A stretch of 64,000 nt of DNA from an uncultured Bacteroidales bacterium (GTDB lineage: Bacteria > Bacteroidota > Bacteroidia > Bacteroidales > WCHB1-69), in contig OMYJ01000001.1 of the NCBI GenBank assembly GCA_900315245.1, positions 372,001 to 436,000 of the forward strand, read 5' to 3'. Below the pieces are notes generated by a model that was not told the DNA's origin, searched no databases, and worked only from the letters and a program-made list of their open reading frames with translations. Positions within the stretch are counted from its first letter, which is position 1, and every line of letters begins with the position of its first letter. Positions 16,535-24,430 of the stretch are shown here, one piece after another. The position numbers were made by a program, and so were the translations under genes.

Positions 16535-17851
16535 ATGAAAAAGATACTTTTATTATGGCTGTGCGTAACGTTGGTTTGCGGTTTGTCAGCGCAGGACACG
16601 GCCAAAACCTATTGGAAAAACGGCAGACTGATGTCCATTGGCGTACAGAAAAAGGGCGTGGAACAAGGACATTGGATCTACTATCACAATAATGGCGCCA
16701 AGTGGACGGAAGGCGACTATCGCGACGGCATCAAAGTGGGTGTTTGGAAAGTGTGGTACGACAACGGCAAGCTCGGTCAGGAGTATCACGCCGACAATGG
16801 TCCGTTCAAAAGCTGGTTCCAATCGGGCAAAGTAGAGTCGGAGGGACAGTTCAAAGAGGGCCAACGCAACGGCCAATGGACTTTCTATCACCCTAATGGT
16901 CAGCTATACAAACAAGTAACGTATATTGGTGACAGTGTTCACGGTCATGTGATAGAGTATTTCGACAATGGGGAGAAATATTTCGAAGGCACTTACGATA
17001 TGGGGCTCTTGGAAGGTGATGCCTGTTGGTGGATCCGGGGCGGAAAGAAGGACATGGAAGGCAAACTTGTTCACGGTTTGCAGCAAGGTTTGTGGAAATT
17101 CTATGACAATGAGGGGCGTCTCGGCAGTGAGGGCAATTTTGAAAACGGGTTGCAGCACGGCACTTGGACTTATTACTATGAAAACGGAAAAGTTTGGCGT
17201 AAAGGTGATTATGTTAACGGTAAACGTGAAGGATTATGGAAAGCATGGTTTGAGGACGGCAAACTACAGCGCGAGGGGGCTTTCAAAAACGACAAAGAAA
17301 ATGGAAAATGGATTGCCTATTTCCATAATGGAAAAATCAAAGACCAAGGCTTTTTTAAAGATGGCATAATGGATGGTTTTTGGGAAGGTTGGTTCGAAAA
17401 CGGCTACAAAAAGTACGAAAACAATTATAAAGCCGGAAAACTGAATGGACTTTGCACCATGTTTTGGGAGGAAACCGGAAAAATGCACCGTCAAGGCAAA
17501 TACACTAACGATACGAAGAACGGTGTGTGGAACGAATACGCGCAGAACGGCCACATTCTCTCCAAAGGCAAGTATTCTAATGATTTGAAGGAGGGTAAAT
17601 GGGTGTTTTACAATATGCACGAGAAAAAGATCCGGGAACAGAATTTTGTACATGATGTGCCCGAAGGTGCTTTTACCGAATACTATGATAATGGTATGAA
17701 GCACACACAGGGCAGTTATAAAAACCGTTTGCGCCATGGAAAATGGTCGAGCTGGACCCCGCAAGGGAAATTGTCTTACAGCGCTGTTTTCAACAATGGC
17801 CATAAAGTGAAAGAAGTTTATGTCACCGACCCCAAAAAGACTCCCTTTTAA
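16535..17851 (+). CDS. Secreted MORN-variant repeat protein (YwqK family)
   Basis: After a signal peptide (MKKILLLWLCVTLVCGLSAQ) the 438-residue protein consists of about 16 repeats of some 23-25 residues with the core G-x-W-x-x-Y/W-x-x-NG (for example GHWIYYHNNG, GVWKVWYDNG, GQWTFYHPNG, GKWIAYFHNG, GAFTEYYDNG). This is the MORN_2/YwqK pattern common in Bacteroidota. The family is named after a putative antitoxin, but here no toxin gene is adjacent and the protein is exported, so that name should not be read as function. The start is set by the promoter position. A beta-hairpin solenoid in the periplasm or at the surface is inferred. Confidence 0.88.
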   Translation: MKKILLLWLCVTLVCGLSAQDTAKTYWKNGRLMSIGVQKKGVEQGHWIYYHNNGAKWTEGDYRDGIKVGVWKVWYDNGKLGQEYHADNGPFKSWFQSGKVESEGQFKEGQRNGQWTFYHPNGQLYKQVTYIGDSVHGHVIEYFDNGEKYFEGTYDMGLLEGDACWWIRGGKKDMEGKLVHGLQQGLWKFYDNEGRLGSEGNFENGLQHGTWTYYYENGKVWRKGDYVNGKREGLWKAWFEDGKLQREGAFKNDKENGKWIAYFHNGKIKDQGFFKDGIMDGFWEGWFENGYKKYENNYKAGKLNGLCTMFWEETGKMHRQGKYTNDTKNGVWNEYAQNGHILSKGKYSNDLKEGKWVFYNMHEKKIREQNFVHDVPEGAFTEYYDNGMKHTQGSYKNRLRHGKWSSWTPQGKLSYSAVFNNGHKVKEVYVTDPKKTPF

Positions 17852-17915
17852 GCTGTTAAAAAAACATAAATCCCTGCGTGAGCTGGTCGGGAAATCCAAG
17901 TTAAAAATAGTGAAT

Positions 17916-18554
17916 ATGGAAATCAAGACGTTTCATTTCAATCCGATTATGGTGAACACCTACATTTTGTCGGATGAAACTGGCGAGGCGGTGATCGTGG
18001 ATCCTGGCAACTGCCAGATGTATGAGGATGAACAGATTCGTGATTATGTTGTCTCCAAAAATCTGAAAATCAAATACCTCATCAATACGCATCCGCATAT
18101 CGACCACATTGCGGGAAATCCGTGGTGCGTGGCAGAATACCATCCGCAGGTGCTCCTGCACGAGGCAGGAATGCCCATCTACAAAAAGGCTTACGCTTAC
18201 GCCGCGGCTTTCGGTTTGGACGTTGAAAAAATGCCCGAACCCGATCGATATTTGAAGGAAGGCGATATTGTGACGTTTGGACACCAGCAACTTAAAGTCT
18301 TTTACACTCCCGGTCACTGTGACGGCAGTATCTGTTTATACAGTGCTGACAACAAACTGATTTTCACTGGCGATCTGATTTTTGAGTTGAGTGTCGGGCG
18401 CAGCGACCTGCCCACAGGAAACGAAGCGTTGCTGCAACAAAGCATCCGCGAGAAGATCCTCACTCTCGATGATGAGGTGACGATACTTTCCGGTCATGGC
18501 GATCCTACCACGGTGGGACGGGAACGGAGCGGGAATCCGTATTTGGTGAGATGA
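17916..18554 (+). CDS. MBL-fold metallohydrolase (glyoxalase II-like)
   Basis: The 212-residue enzyme carries the full zinc-ligand set of the metallo-beta-lactamase fold: THPHIDHIAG (HxHxDH), YTPGHCDGSI, FTGDLIF and LSGHGDPTTVG. Its size and the absence of a C-terminal extension match the small YcbL/glyoxalase II-like hydrolases, which cleave thioesters or related bonds in the cytoplasm; the substrate is not determined. The start chosen (MEIKTFHFNP) is internal to a longer open frame that would overlap the MORN-repeat gene; the conserved region begins only here. Confidence 0.88.
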   Translation: MEIKTFHFNPIMVNTYILSDETGEAVIVDPGNCQMYEDEQIRDYVVSKNLKIKYLINTHPHIDHIAGNPWCVAEYHPQVLLHEAGMPIYKKAYAYAAAFGLDVEKMPEPDRYLKEGDIVTFGHQQLKVFYTPGHCDGSICLYSADNKLIFTGDLIFELSVGRSDLPTGNEALLQQSIREKILTLDDEVTILSGHGDPTTVGRERSGNPYLVR

Positions 18555-18563
18555 ATGGGGGAA

Positions 18564-18601
18564 GAGAGGATAAGAGGATGAGAGGATAGGAGGATAAGAG
18601 G
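18564..18601. repeat. Octamer-word array (GAGGATAA)
   Basis: Tandem GAGGATAA, GAGGATGA, GAGGATAG words between the hydrolase gene and folE. The same words occur at 29191-29226 and 29981-30015. Confidence 0.85.
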
Positions 18602-18631
18602 TTGTAATTAGGATAAATTAACATTATTAAT

Positions 18632-19225
18632 ATGAGTCAAGTTCCGACATTTTCAGAGGAAAATTTAGAAAAATTAGCATTCCATTATAAGGAAATTTTG
18701 AGAGGATTGGGTGAAAATCCAGAACGTGAAGGGTTGTTGAAAACCCCCATCAGGGTTGCCAAGGCAATGGATTTTCTGACACACGGGTACCGTCAAGACC
18801 CGAAAACAATTCTTGAGAGCGCCTTGTTTCATGAAGATTACAAACAGATTGTGGTGGTGAAGGACATTGAAATCTATTCGCTGTGCGAACACCATCTGTT
18901 GCCATTCTTCGGGAAAGCGCACATCGGCTATATCCCGAACGGCACGATTGTGGGGTTAAGCAAGATTCCGCGTGTGGTGGAATGCTATGCCCGCCGTCTG
19001 CAGTTGCAAGAGCGTCTCACTTCCCAGATCAAGGACTGTCTTCAGGACGTGTTGAACCCGCTCGGTGTGGCCGTTGTCATTGAAGCCCAGCACCTTTGCA
19101 TGTCGATGCGCGGCATACAGAAACAGAACTCCGTGACCACCACGTCTGAGTTCACCGGTGCATTCCTCAAAAACGAAAACACCCGTCAGGAATTCATGCA
19201 CCTCATCGGGGCGGACCTGCACTGA
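18632..19225 (+). CDS. folE: GTP cyclohydrolase I
   Basis: FolE converts GTP to 7,8-dihydroneopterin triphosphate, the first step of folate and pterin synthesis. The 197-residue protein has the zinc-site and active-site blocks [43 protein letters not shown] and the C-terminal [12 protein letters not shown] with the second zinc cysteine. Length is normal for the short bacterial type I enzyme. It stands alone between a word array and a minus-strand small gene. Confidence 0.96.
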   Translation: MSQVPTFSEENLEKLAFHYKEILRGLGENPEREGLLKTPIRVAKAMDFLTHGYRQDPKTILESALFHEDYKQIVVVKDIEIYSLCEHHLLPFFGKAHIGYIPNGTIVGLSKIPRVVECYARRLQLQERLTSQIKDCLQDVLNPLGVAVVIEAQHLCMSMRGIQKQNSVTTTSEFTGAFLKNENTRQEFMHLIGADLH

Positions 19226-19246
19226 TTCAGACTTCTTTTTCGGACT

Positions 19247-19498
19247 CTAAAGGAGCTTGTTTTTGCTTCCTCCTTTTTTTCTCAACCGTTTCTTTCTCGG
19301 TCTTCTTCTTTGTCTGTAACGTGACGCCTGGTAACCGATGCTTTCCTCTCTTATTTCGGAAACAAACTCCGATTCAGTAGGATATGCACCGTTTTCATCG
19401 GGATGCCTCAACACACACACCAAAGGCTTGCCTACCCATTCTTGTGGCAAACAGATGGTGACAGTGTCTTTTTGGGGTGTCAAAATCAATTTTTTCAT
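19247..19498 (-). CDS. Small protein with antitoxin-like start and very basic tail
   Basis: The 83-residue product is not assigned to a family. Its N-terminus (MKKLILTPQKDTVTICLPQEWVGKPLVCVL) resembles the short beta-strand start of VapB/AbrB-like antitoxins common in this phylum. The C-terminus from residue 61 is almost entirely Arg and Lys (RQRRRPRKKRLRKKG), suggesting nucleic-acid binding. No toxin gene is adjacent. Convergent with folE, 22 bases apart. Confidence 0.5.
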   Translation of the reverse strand: MKKLILTPQKDTVTICLPQEWVGKPLVCVLRHPDENGAYPTESEFVSEIREESIGYQASRYRQRRRPRKKRLRKKGGSKNKLL

Positions 19499-19777
19499 AT
19501 TATTGAATTTTGGTGAAATTGCTGGTCTGTTAATGTTTTTTATTCAAATTGACATTTTTCCCGCTCTTTTTTTCCAAAGGGGAGTTTTTTGTTACAATCC
19601 TTGTTTTTACTTTTTAACATATTTATAATCAATAAGATACAATGCAAATATATATTTTTTCAAGAATGATTAGCGGTTTTGAAAAAAATTTTTCAAAATC
19701 ACTACTTGTTTGATAATCAATATATTACATAAAACTATTTTTTTCTGAAAAAAGCAGTTTCCATATTAAAAAAAGTG
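19499..19777. other. AT-rich spacer without recognised genes
   Basis: The stretch has many A and T runs and no long open frame. The end of it contains the promoter of tRNA-Lys. Any promoter for the small minus-strand gene must also lie here, but no clear -7 box could be fixed. Confidence 0.6.
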
Positions 19778-19785
19778 TATTTTTG
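19778..19785 (+). promoter_or_regulatory. -7 box (TATTTTTG) of tRNA-Lys
   Basis: Consensus element 20 bases before the tRNA, preceded by an A-run as at the other tRNA promoters. Confidence 0.7.
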
Positions 19786-19805
19786 CAGCCACAAAAAAGA
19801 TAGGC

Positions 19806-19878
19806 GTTTCAGTAGCTCAGCAGGTAGAGCACATCCCTTTTAAGGATGGGGTCCTGGGTTCGAGCCCCAGCTGGAACA
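19806..19878 (+). tRNA. tRNA-Lys (TTT)
   Basis: Acceptor GTTTCAG with CTGGAAC, D-arm TAGCTCAGCAGGTAGAGCA, anticodon stem ATCCC... with loop CTTTTAA (anticodon TTT), T-arm CTGGG-TTCGAGC-CCCAG. CCA not encoded. Confidence 0.94.
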
Positions 19879-19880
19879 CG

Positions 19881-19910
19881 AAAAGTCCGAGTCAGAAGAT
19901 TCGGACTTTT
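19881..19910 (+). terminator. Terminator of tRNA-Lys
   Basis: Perfect ten-base stem AAAAGTCCGA (19881-19890) and TCGGACTTTT (19901-19910), then further T residues. Confidence 0.88.
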
Positions 19911-19951
19911 TTTAATCTTTCCTGTTCTCCGCCATCTATGGTGAAAAATTG

Positions 19952-19959
19952 TATTTTTG
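19952..19959 (+). promoter_or_regulatory. -7 box (TATTTTTG) of the inhibitor gene
   Basis: Consensus -7 element 20 bases before the ATG at 19979. It supports the internal start over the longer frame. Confidence 0.7.
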
Positions 19960-19978
19960 CACATTAATTGATAGAACA

Positions 19979-20356
19979 ATGAAAAAAATAATGTATTTAG
20001 GGATTATCGTTCTTCTGTTGGCAAGTTGCAAGGCGCAACAAAAATTAGTGGCCATAGACACGGAAACCAACGAGGTTGTGTTGAAACAAGGGCAATCATG
20101 CGAAATTGAGTTCATCACCAACGCCTCCACCGGCTTCTGGTGGCAGCTGGTCAACGAAGAGGAAATCAATATCGTGAAAAGCGCAGGGGATCGTTATACA
20201 AGCAACGCGCCAAAAGGAATGGTGGGGGCATCAAGTCACCGGTTTTGGAAATTCGATGCCGTTCAAAAAGGCACACAGACCTTGCATTTTGTTTATGCAC
20301 GCGACAACATCAATCAGGCAGCACGCACACGGGACATTACGATTACTGTAAAATAA
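19979..20356 (+). CDS. Chagasin-like (I42) cysteine-protease inhibitor lipoprotein
   Basis: The 125-residue protein has a lipoprotein signal with lipobox (LLLASC|K) and a single I42/chagasin domain. The three inhibitor loops are recognisable: NASTGFWW (family NxTTGFxW), GMVGASSHRF (GxGG-like, here less glycine-rich), and the C-terminal QAARTRDI in place of the usual RPW region. Chagasins block papain-family (C1) proteases by wedging these loops into the active site. Lipid anchoring puts it in the periplasm or at the surface, perhaps protecting the cell from its own or host proteases. The stop is immediately followed by the start of a glycosyltransferase gene. Confidence 0.82.
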   Translation: MKKIMYLGIIVLLLASCKAQQKLVAIDTETNEVVLKQGQSCEIEFITNASTGFWWQLVNEEEINIVKSAGDRYTSNAPKGMVGASSHRFWKFDAVQKGTQTLHFVYARDNINQAARTRDITITVK

Positions 20357-21571
20357 ATGCCGACTTTACGGATTGCCATACCCGCGATGGACGAGCTGGA
20401 TTTCCTGCCCGCCACGTTGGATGCGCTCTCCAAACAAGACTCACGCCTTCCTTTTGAGGTATATGTCTGTGTGAATCAACCAGATGAATATTGGAACAAT
20501 CCGGAAAGAAAAACTGTCTGCGAAAACAACCAAAAACTATTGAAACTTCTTAAAGGTTACAAGTCCCTTACGCTTCACATCTTGGATTTTGCTTCGCCCA
20601 GACTTGGTTGGAAAGGAAAGAAAACGGGGGTTGGTTTTGCCCGTAAAGTGTTGTTTGAAAGGATATTATCTGAATGTAATCCCAAAGACATCATTGTGAG
20701 TCTGGATGCAGACACAATAACAAAACCTCATTATCTGCAATCTTTGGCAGAACTGTTTGAACAGAATCCCGAAAAGAACGCACTGGCTGTTCCCTACTAT
20801 CACCAGCTTACCGGTAATGACGAAATCCGCGACAGGGCGATGCTCCGATACGAAATATACATGAGGAACTATGCTGTCAACCTGTTGAAGATTCGAAGTC
20901 CATACGGTTTTACTGCATTGGGTTCCGCCATTGCCATGCGTGCGGAAGCACTACAAAAAATCGGGAACATTACCCCTTTGCAAAGCGGTGAGGATTTTTA
21001 CTTGGTTCAAAAGTTCTGCAAAATGGGTGGATTAAGTCTTTTTAACACAGAATGTGTTTACCCTTCCGGGCGCTATTCCGACCGGGTTCCATTCGGCACC
21101 GGGCCGGCTATGTTACGGGGCGCAAACGGCATTTGGGACAGCTATCCAATTTATCACCATTCGTTCTTCAACCCTATTCGGGAGGTCTATGGGAAATTAA
21201 AAGAGCTATATGAAAACATGCTTCCAAAAACCGAGAATGAATTCCTGCTTTTTCTACAAAAAGAAAACAAAAAGCCTGATATCTGGCAGGAAATCCGCAA
21301 TAACGTATCCGATTTTCCTCATTTTGTGAAAGCCTTCCATCAAAAAGCGGATGGTCTCCGAATTTTGCAATATTTGAGAGCAAAACACCGCCAACAGCCT
21401 GAAAAAGAAAAAACAGCACTACATGACAACATATATTTTTGGATGCCAGAAAATTGCCCTTCCTGGTTTATCCCCTCAAAATCATGGAACCAATACTCTC
21501 TTGAGCAATTAAATACACTTAGAAATATCCTGTTCAAAGAAGAAATGCTTTTAAGAGATGATTACGGATGA
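20357..21571 (+). CDS. GT2-type glycosyltransferase
   Basis: The 404-residue protein opens with a GT-A nucleotide-sugar fold: RIAIPAMDELDFLPATLDAL, EVYVCVNQP, then the DXD-type DIIVSLDADT and SGEDFYLVQKF, where the GED is typical of the acceptor-side catalytic region of family 2. There are no transmembrane segments, so it is cytoplasmic. Substrate and acceptor are unknown. The ATG directly abuts the TAA of the inhibitor gene, so the two genes share a transcript; a functional link between a protease inhibitor and a glycosyltransferase is not obvious. Confidence 0.8.
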   Translation: MPTLRIAIPAMDELDFLPATLDALSKQDSRLPFEVYVCVNQPDEYWNNPERKTVCENNQKLLKLLKGYKSLTLHILDFASPRLGWKGKKTGVGFARKVLFERILSECNPKDIIVSLDADTITKPHYLQSLAELFEQNPEKNALAVPYYHQLTGNDEIRDRAMLRYEIYMRNYAVNLLKIRSPYGFTALGSAIAMRAEALQKIGNITPLQSGEDFYLVQKFCKMGGLSLFNTECVYPSGRYSDRVPFGTGPAMLRGANGIWDSYPIYHHSFFNPIREVYGKLKELYENMLPKTENEFLLFLQKENKKPDIWQEIRNNVSDFPHFVKAFHQKADGLRILQYLRAKHRQQPEKEKTALHDNIYFWMPENCPSWFIPSKSWNQYSLEQLNTLRNILFKEEMLLRDDYG

Positions 21572-21855
21572 CGACAGAAGCACTCTCTTAACAAAAGCAA
21601 CACAACATCAAAAGCTAAAGTTTCGTATAAAGCTTTTAAAATTGCATCTTTTATCACGATATGGGATAGTTCCCGAATAAAGTTACAATTATCGTGTTAA
21701 AAATTGCAAATTACAACTTAACTCAACAACTGTTCACTTTTTATCACTAATGATGTTGTTTTTGTGGCAAAACAAAACCACAGGCCATTTTTTTTCATTT
21801 ATCATCAAAAACAATGGTAAAATTGTTTACTTTTACCAGAAATAACATTAAAAAT

Positions 21856-22614
21856 ATGACATATAATAAAAATTTTGAAGTAGTAATTCTTAGTGATAAA
21901 GAAGCCAAGGTGGAATTATTAAAAGGCTTATTATCAAAATATTATTCTATGAACATCGCCTATGTTTGCCATCATACTGCTGAAGCGATCAATTATTTGA
22001 ACAACCATACACCTATGATATTTTTTCTCGACATGGGGTTTTCAGAGGTGCTTCAGGACATACGAAAACCTCCTTTTATCGTTGGTTTGTGCGATATGGT
22101 TCATACAAAAAAAGTGAAACAGTTTCTTAAGATGGGATTTTTCGAGGTGTTTTACGCTCCTTATACGGAGAATGAACTCAATAGCATTATGGGAAAGATT
22201 TTAAACATCTACGGTACCTATAACAAATTAGACCAGCAGATGATACAACGCGTGGAGGAAGCGAATATGATTTATAACCCAGAAGAAAAATCACAAAAAT
22301 CCATATTTATTATCGGTACCCGAAACGAGGAATCCGTCCGGATTGTTTTTGACAATGTACTTTATTTTAAAAAAGTGGGAAACCAAGTATGTGTTTATTT
22401 TGAAAACGGCTTCAGAAAATATTTTCGAAGCAATTTAAAAATGTTTCATGCCAAGTTCCCAAAAAACAAATTTCTGAAGATAAACCGCTCTGTCGTGGTA
22501 AACATGGATAAAGTATCCGGAGTAATTAAAAACCGGATACTCCTTGATGACAACGCCACTTTTGAACTTTCGCGATCTTTCAAAAAGTCATTCAAAGGAA
22601 GGCTTTCGATGTGA
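21856..22614 (+). CDS. LytTR-type DNA-binding regulator with degenerate receiver domain
   Basis: The 252-residue protein has an N-terminal receiver-like fold (FEVVILSDKEAKVELLKGLLS, PMIFFLDMGFS) and a C-terminal LytTR domain from about residue 145 (VRIVFDNVLYFKKVGNQVCVYF, FLKINRSVVVNMDKVSG). The usual receiver Lys near the fifth strand is replaced (FYAPYTENEL), and the acidic pair at the start is reduced to one Asp, so phosphorylation is doubtful although an Asp is kept in FLDMGF. No histidine kinase is adjacent. The start was set at MTYNKNF because a promoter-like TACTTTTA at 21829-21836 lies within the longer frame. Confidence 0.82.
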   Translation: MTYNKNFEVVILSDKEAKVELLKGLLSKYYSMNIAYVCHHTAEAINYLNNHTPMIFFLDMGFSEVLQDIRKPPFIVGLCDMVHTKKVKQFLKMGFFEVFYAPYTENELNSIMGKILNIYGTYNKLDQQMIQRVEEANMIYNPEEKSQKSIFIIGTRNEESVRIVFDNVLYFKKVGNQVCVYFENGFRKYFRSNLKMFHAKFPKNKFLKINRSVVVNMDKVSGVIKNRILLDDNATFELSRSFKKSFKGRLSM

Positions 22615-22648
22615 TCTGAAACAGGTTTGTGTGTATGCATAATTTATG

Positions 22649-22656
22649 TACCTTTG
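22649..22656 (+). promoter_or_regulatory. -7 box (TACCTTTG) of the beta-helix/GH3 operon
   Basis: Matches TAnnTTTG and lies 19 bases before the ATG at 22675. Confidence 0.65.
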
Positions 22657-22674
22657 CCGATTAAAATGTTTGTC

Positions 22675-24426
22675 ATGAAAAAATTGTTAATCGTTATTTC
22701 TGCATTATTTCTTGCCAATCATAGTCTTGCACAATGGGTTTCTCCGGGAAACGGACAATCATACACGCTTGAGTCGCTATGCTCGGTTGCTCCTTCAGCT
22801 GTGCAGGCCATCACTCCGGGGCATTATGTGATTTCACAAAATTTAACCTTATCCGCAGCTGACCTGCTGACTCTGGAATCTTCCGCAATGTCTGTCCTTG
22901 TAAACGATGGTGTCACCTTAACCATTAGCGGAAGTTTGCAAACGGCAACAAGAAGTCAAAAACTTGTCTTCCAAGGAGATTCAACTCAAAATAACTGTTT
23001 TGAATTCCGTTTTGAGGATGCCTTGCTGAACAGCCTCTCGAAAATCCATTTTCGTCACTGTCAAGGAATCAAGCTGATTAACAGTGATATAACGATCGAT
23101 TCCTGTGAATTTGACCATTTCTCAAATCACGTCATCAGCTACATGAACTGCAATCCTATTATTCGTGATAGCTATTTTCATGACAACGAAGCTTGCGCCA
23201 TTCAATCGGCAGTCAATGCTGACGGGTGTCCGAGAATTTTGAATAATGTATTCTATAACAATGTGTTAGCCAACACGAACAATCCACAAATCAACATCGG
23301 ACCGGGCACAACGGACACGATTTTCATCATTGGTAACCGTATCGAAGGTGTGGCCAGCACTATGTCAGGCGGCATCGGTATCATGAACATGTACAATCCG
23401 GCGGTCACAAAAGTGCTACTGAAGGACAATGTAATCAAGAACAACCGCTACGGCTACACGCAAAACGGCTATCGGATTTCCTCTGAAGTTTACGATAACC
23501 AATTTATAGACAACAACTTGGAGGTGAATCCAAATAACGGCGGCAGCGGAATCAGCATTTATGGTTACGACACGACCTGTGCCGCCAAGCTGCGCCGCAA
23601 CCTTATATCCGGCAACCTCTGGGGAGTCACCGCCATCTATTACCATCATTTGGATATGGGCACGGCAGAGGATTACGGTTACAACGTACTGTATAACAAT
23701 GGAAACAGCGGTGTGGATTACGAACTGTACAACAACGCCAACAGCAATATGGACGCGGTCGGCAACTATTGGGGTTGCGATAACGACGCGGCAGCAGAAG
23801 AGGTTATCTTCCATCAGGCGGACAACCCTTCATACGGACTTGTCAACTATTTGCCAATCAACGTGATAGAGCCCGAAATTCTTGCATTTGACTTCTTGTT
23901 GGAAAATAATCCCGGACTTGCGTATCCAGAGTATTATAATAATCTGTATGGAACTATTACGGAAGGTGATACTATTCTATTTCACATTTGGGGATGCGTT
24001 TTACCGGATTTATCCAATCTGAAACCAACTATTGTCAGACCTATTGGTGTCTCTGTCTCCCCTTCAGAAGATGAAGGCCAAGACTTTTGGTTAAACCCCA
24101 TTATAATATACACTGCCTCCACACCTCATCAGACTTTTCGGGAATATGTAGTACATTTCATAATCGAAGCGGGAGTCCGCGAAAACGAATTAACGAAAAT
24201 TAACCTTGCTCCAAATCCTGTCTCACAGGGCTTTTTCACCCTGGAGAACCCAACAGAAGAAAATTTGAATTGGCAGATTATTACCTCAACTGGACAATGC
24301 GTAATGTTCGGTGAAGCACAACCTGGAACGAACCGCATCGCCACGAAAAGGTTAAAATCGGGAACGTATCTTGTTTATATACAAAAAGATAACATGTTTG
24401 TCACTCGGAAATTAATTGTTCGATAA
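22675..24426 (+). CDS. T9SS-exported right-handed beta-helix protein
   Basis: The 583-residue precursor has a signal peptide (MKKLLIVISALFLANHSLAQ). A run of parallel beta-helix turns follows (about residues 100-390; for example IKLINSDITIDSCEFDHFSN, NPIIRDSYFHDNEACAI, VLLKDNVIKNNRYGY, LRRNLISGNLWGVTAIY, DAVGNYWGCDND). This is the NosD/PbH1 type common in polysaccharide-active proteins. A T9SS sorting domain forms the end (LAPNPVSQGFFTLENP to RKLIVR). The gene is four bases from the GH3 gene, so the two are co-transcribed. A role in binding or cutting a plant or mucin glycan is inferred from that partner; no lyase catalytic residues were identified. Confidence 0.85.
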   Translation: MKKLLIVISALFLANHSLAQWVSPGNGQSYTLESLCSVAPSAVQAITPGHYVISQNLTLSAADLLTLESSAMSVLVNDGVTLTISGSLQTATRSQKLVFQGDSTQNNCFEFRFEDALLNSLSKIHFRHCQGIKLINSDITIDSCEFDHFSNHVISYMNCNPIIRDSYFHDNEACAIQSAVNADGCPRILNNVFYNNVLANTNNPQINIGPGTTDTIFIIGNRIEGVASTMSGGIGIMNMYNPAVTKVLLKDNVIKNNRYGYTQNGYRISSEVYDNQFIDNNLEVNPNNGGSGISIYGYDTTCAAKLRRNLISGNLWGVTAIYYHHLDMGTAEDYGYNVLYNNGNSGVDYELYNNANSNMDAVGNYWGCDNDAAAEEVIFHQADNPSYGLVNYLPINVIEPEILAFDFLLENNPGLAYPEYYNNLYGTITEGDTILFHIWGCVLPDLSNLKPTIVRPIGVSVSPSEDEGQDFWLNPIIIYTASTPHQTFREYVVHFIIEAGVRENELTKINLAPNPVSQGFFTLENPTEENLNWQIITSTGQCVMFGEAQPGTNRIATKRLKSGTYLVYIQKDNMFVTRKLIVR

Positions 24427-24430
24427 TGTT

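Noticed and set aside
16535-17851. Toxin-antitoxin system involving the YwqK-like protein
   Set aside because: The family name suggests an antitoxin, but the protein is exported and no toxin gene is adjacent.
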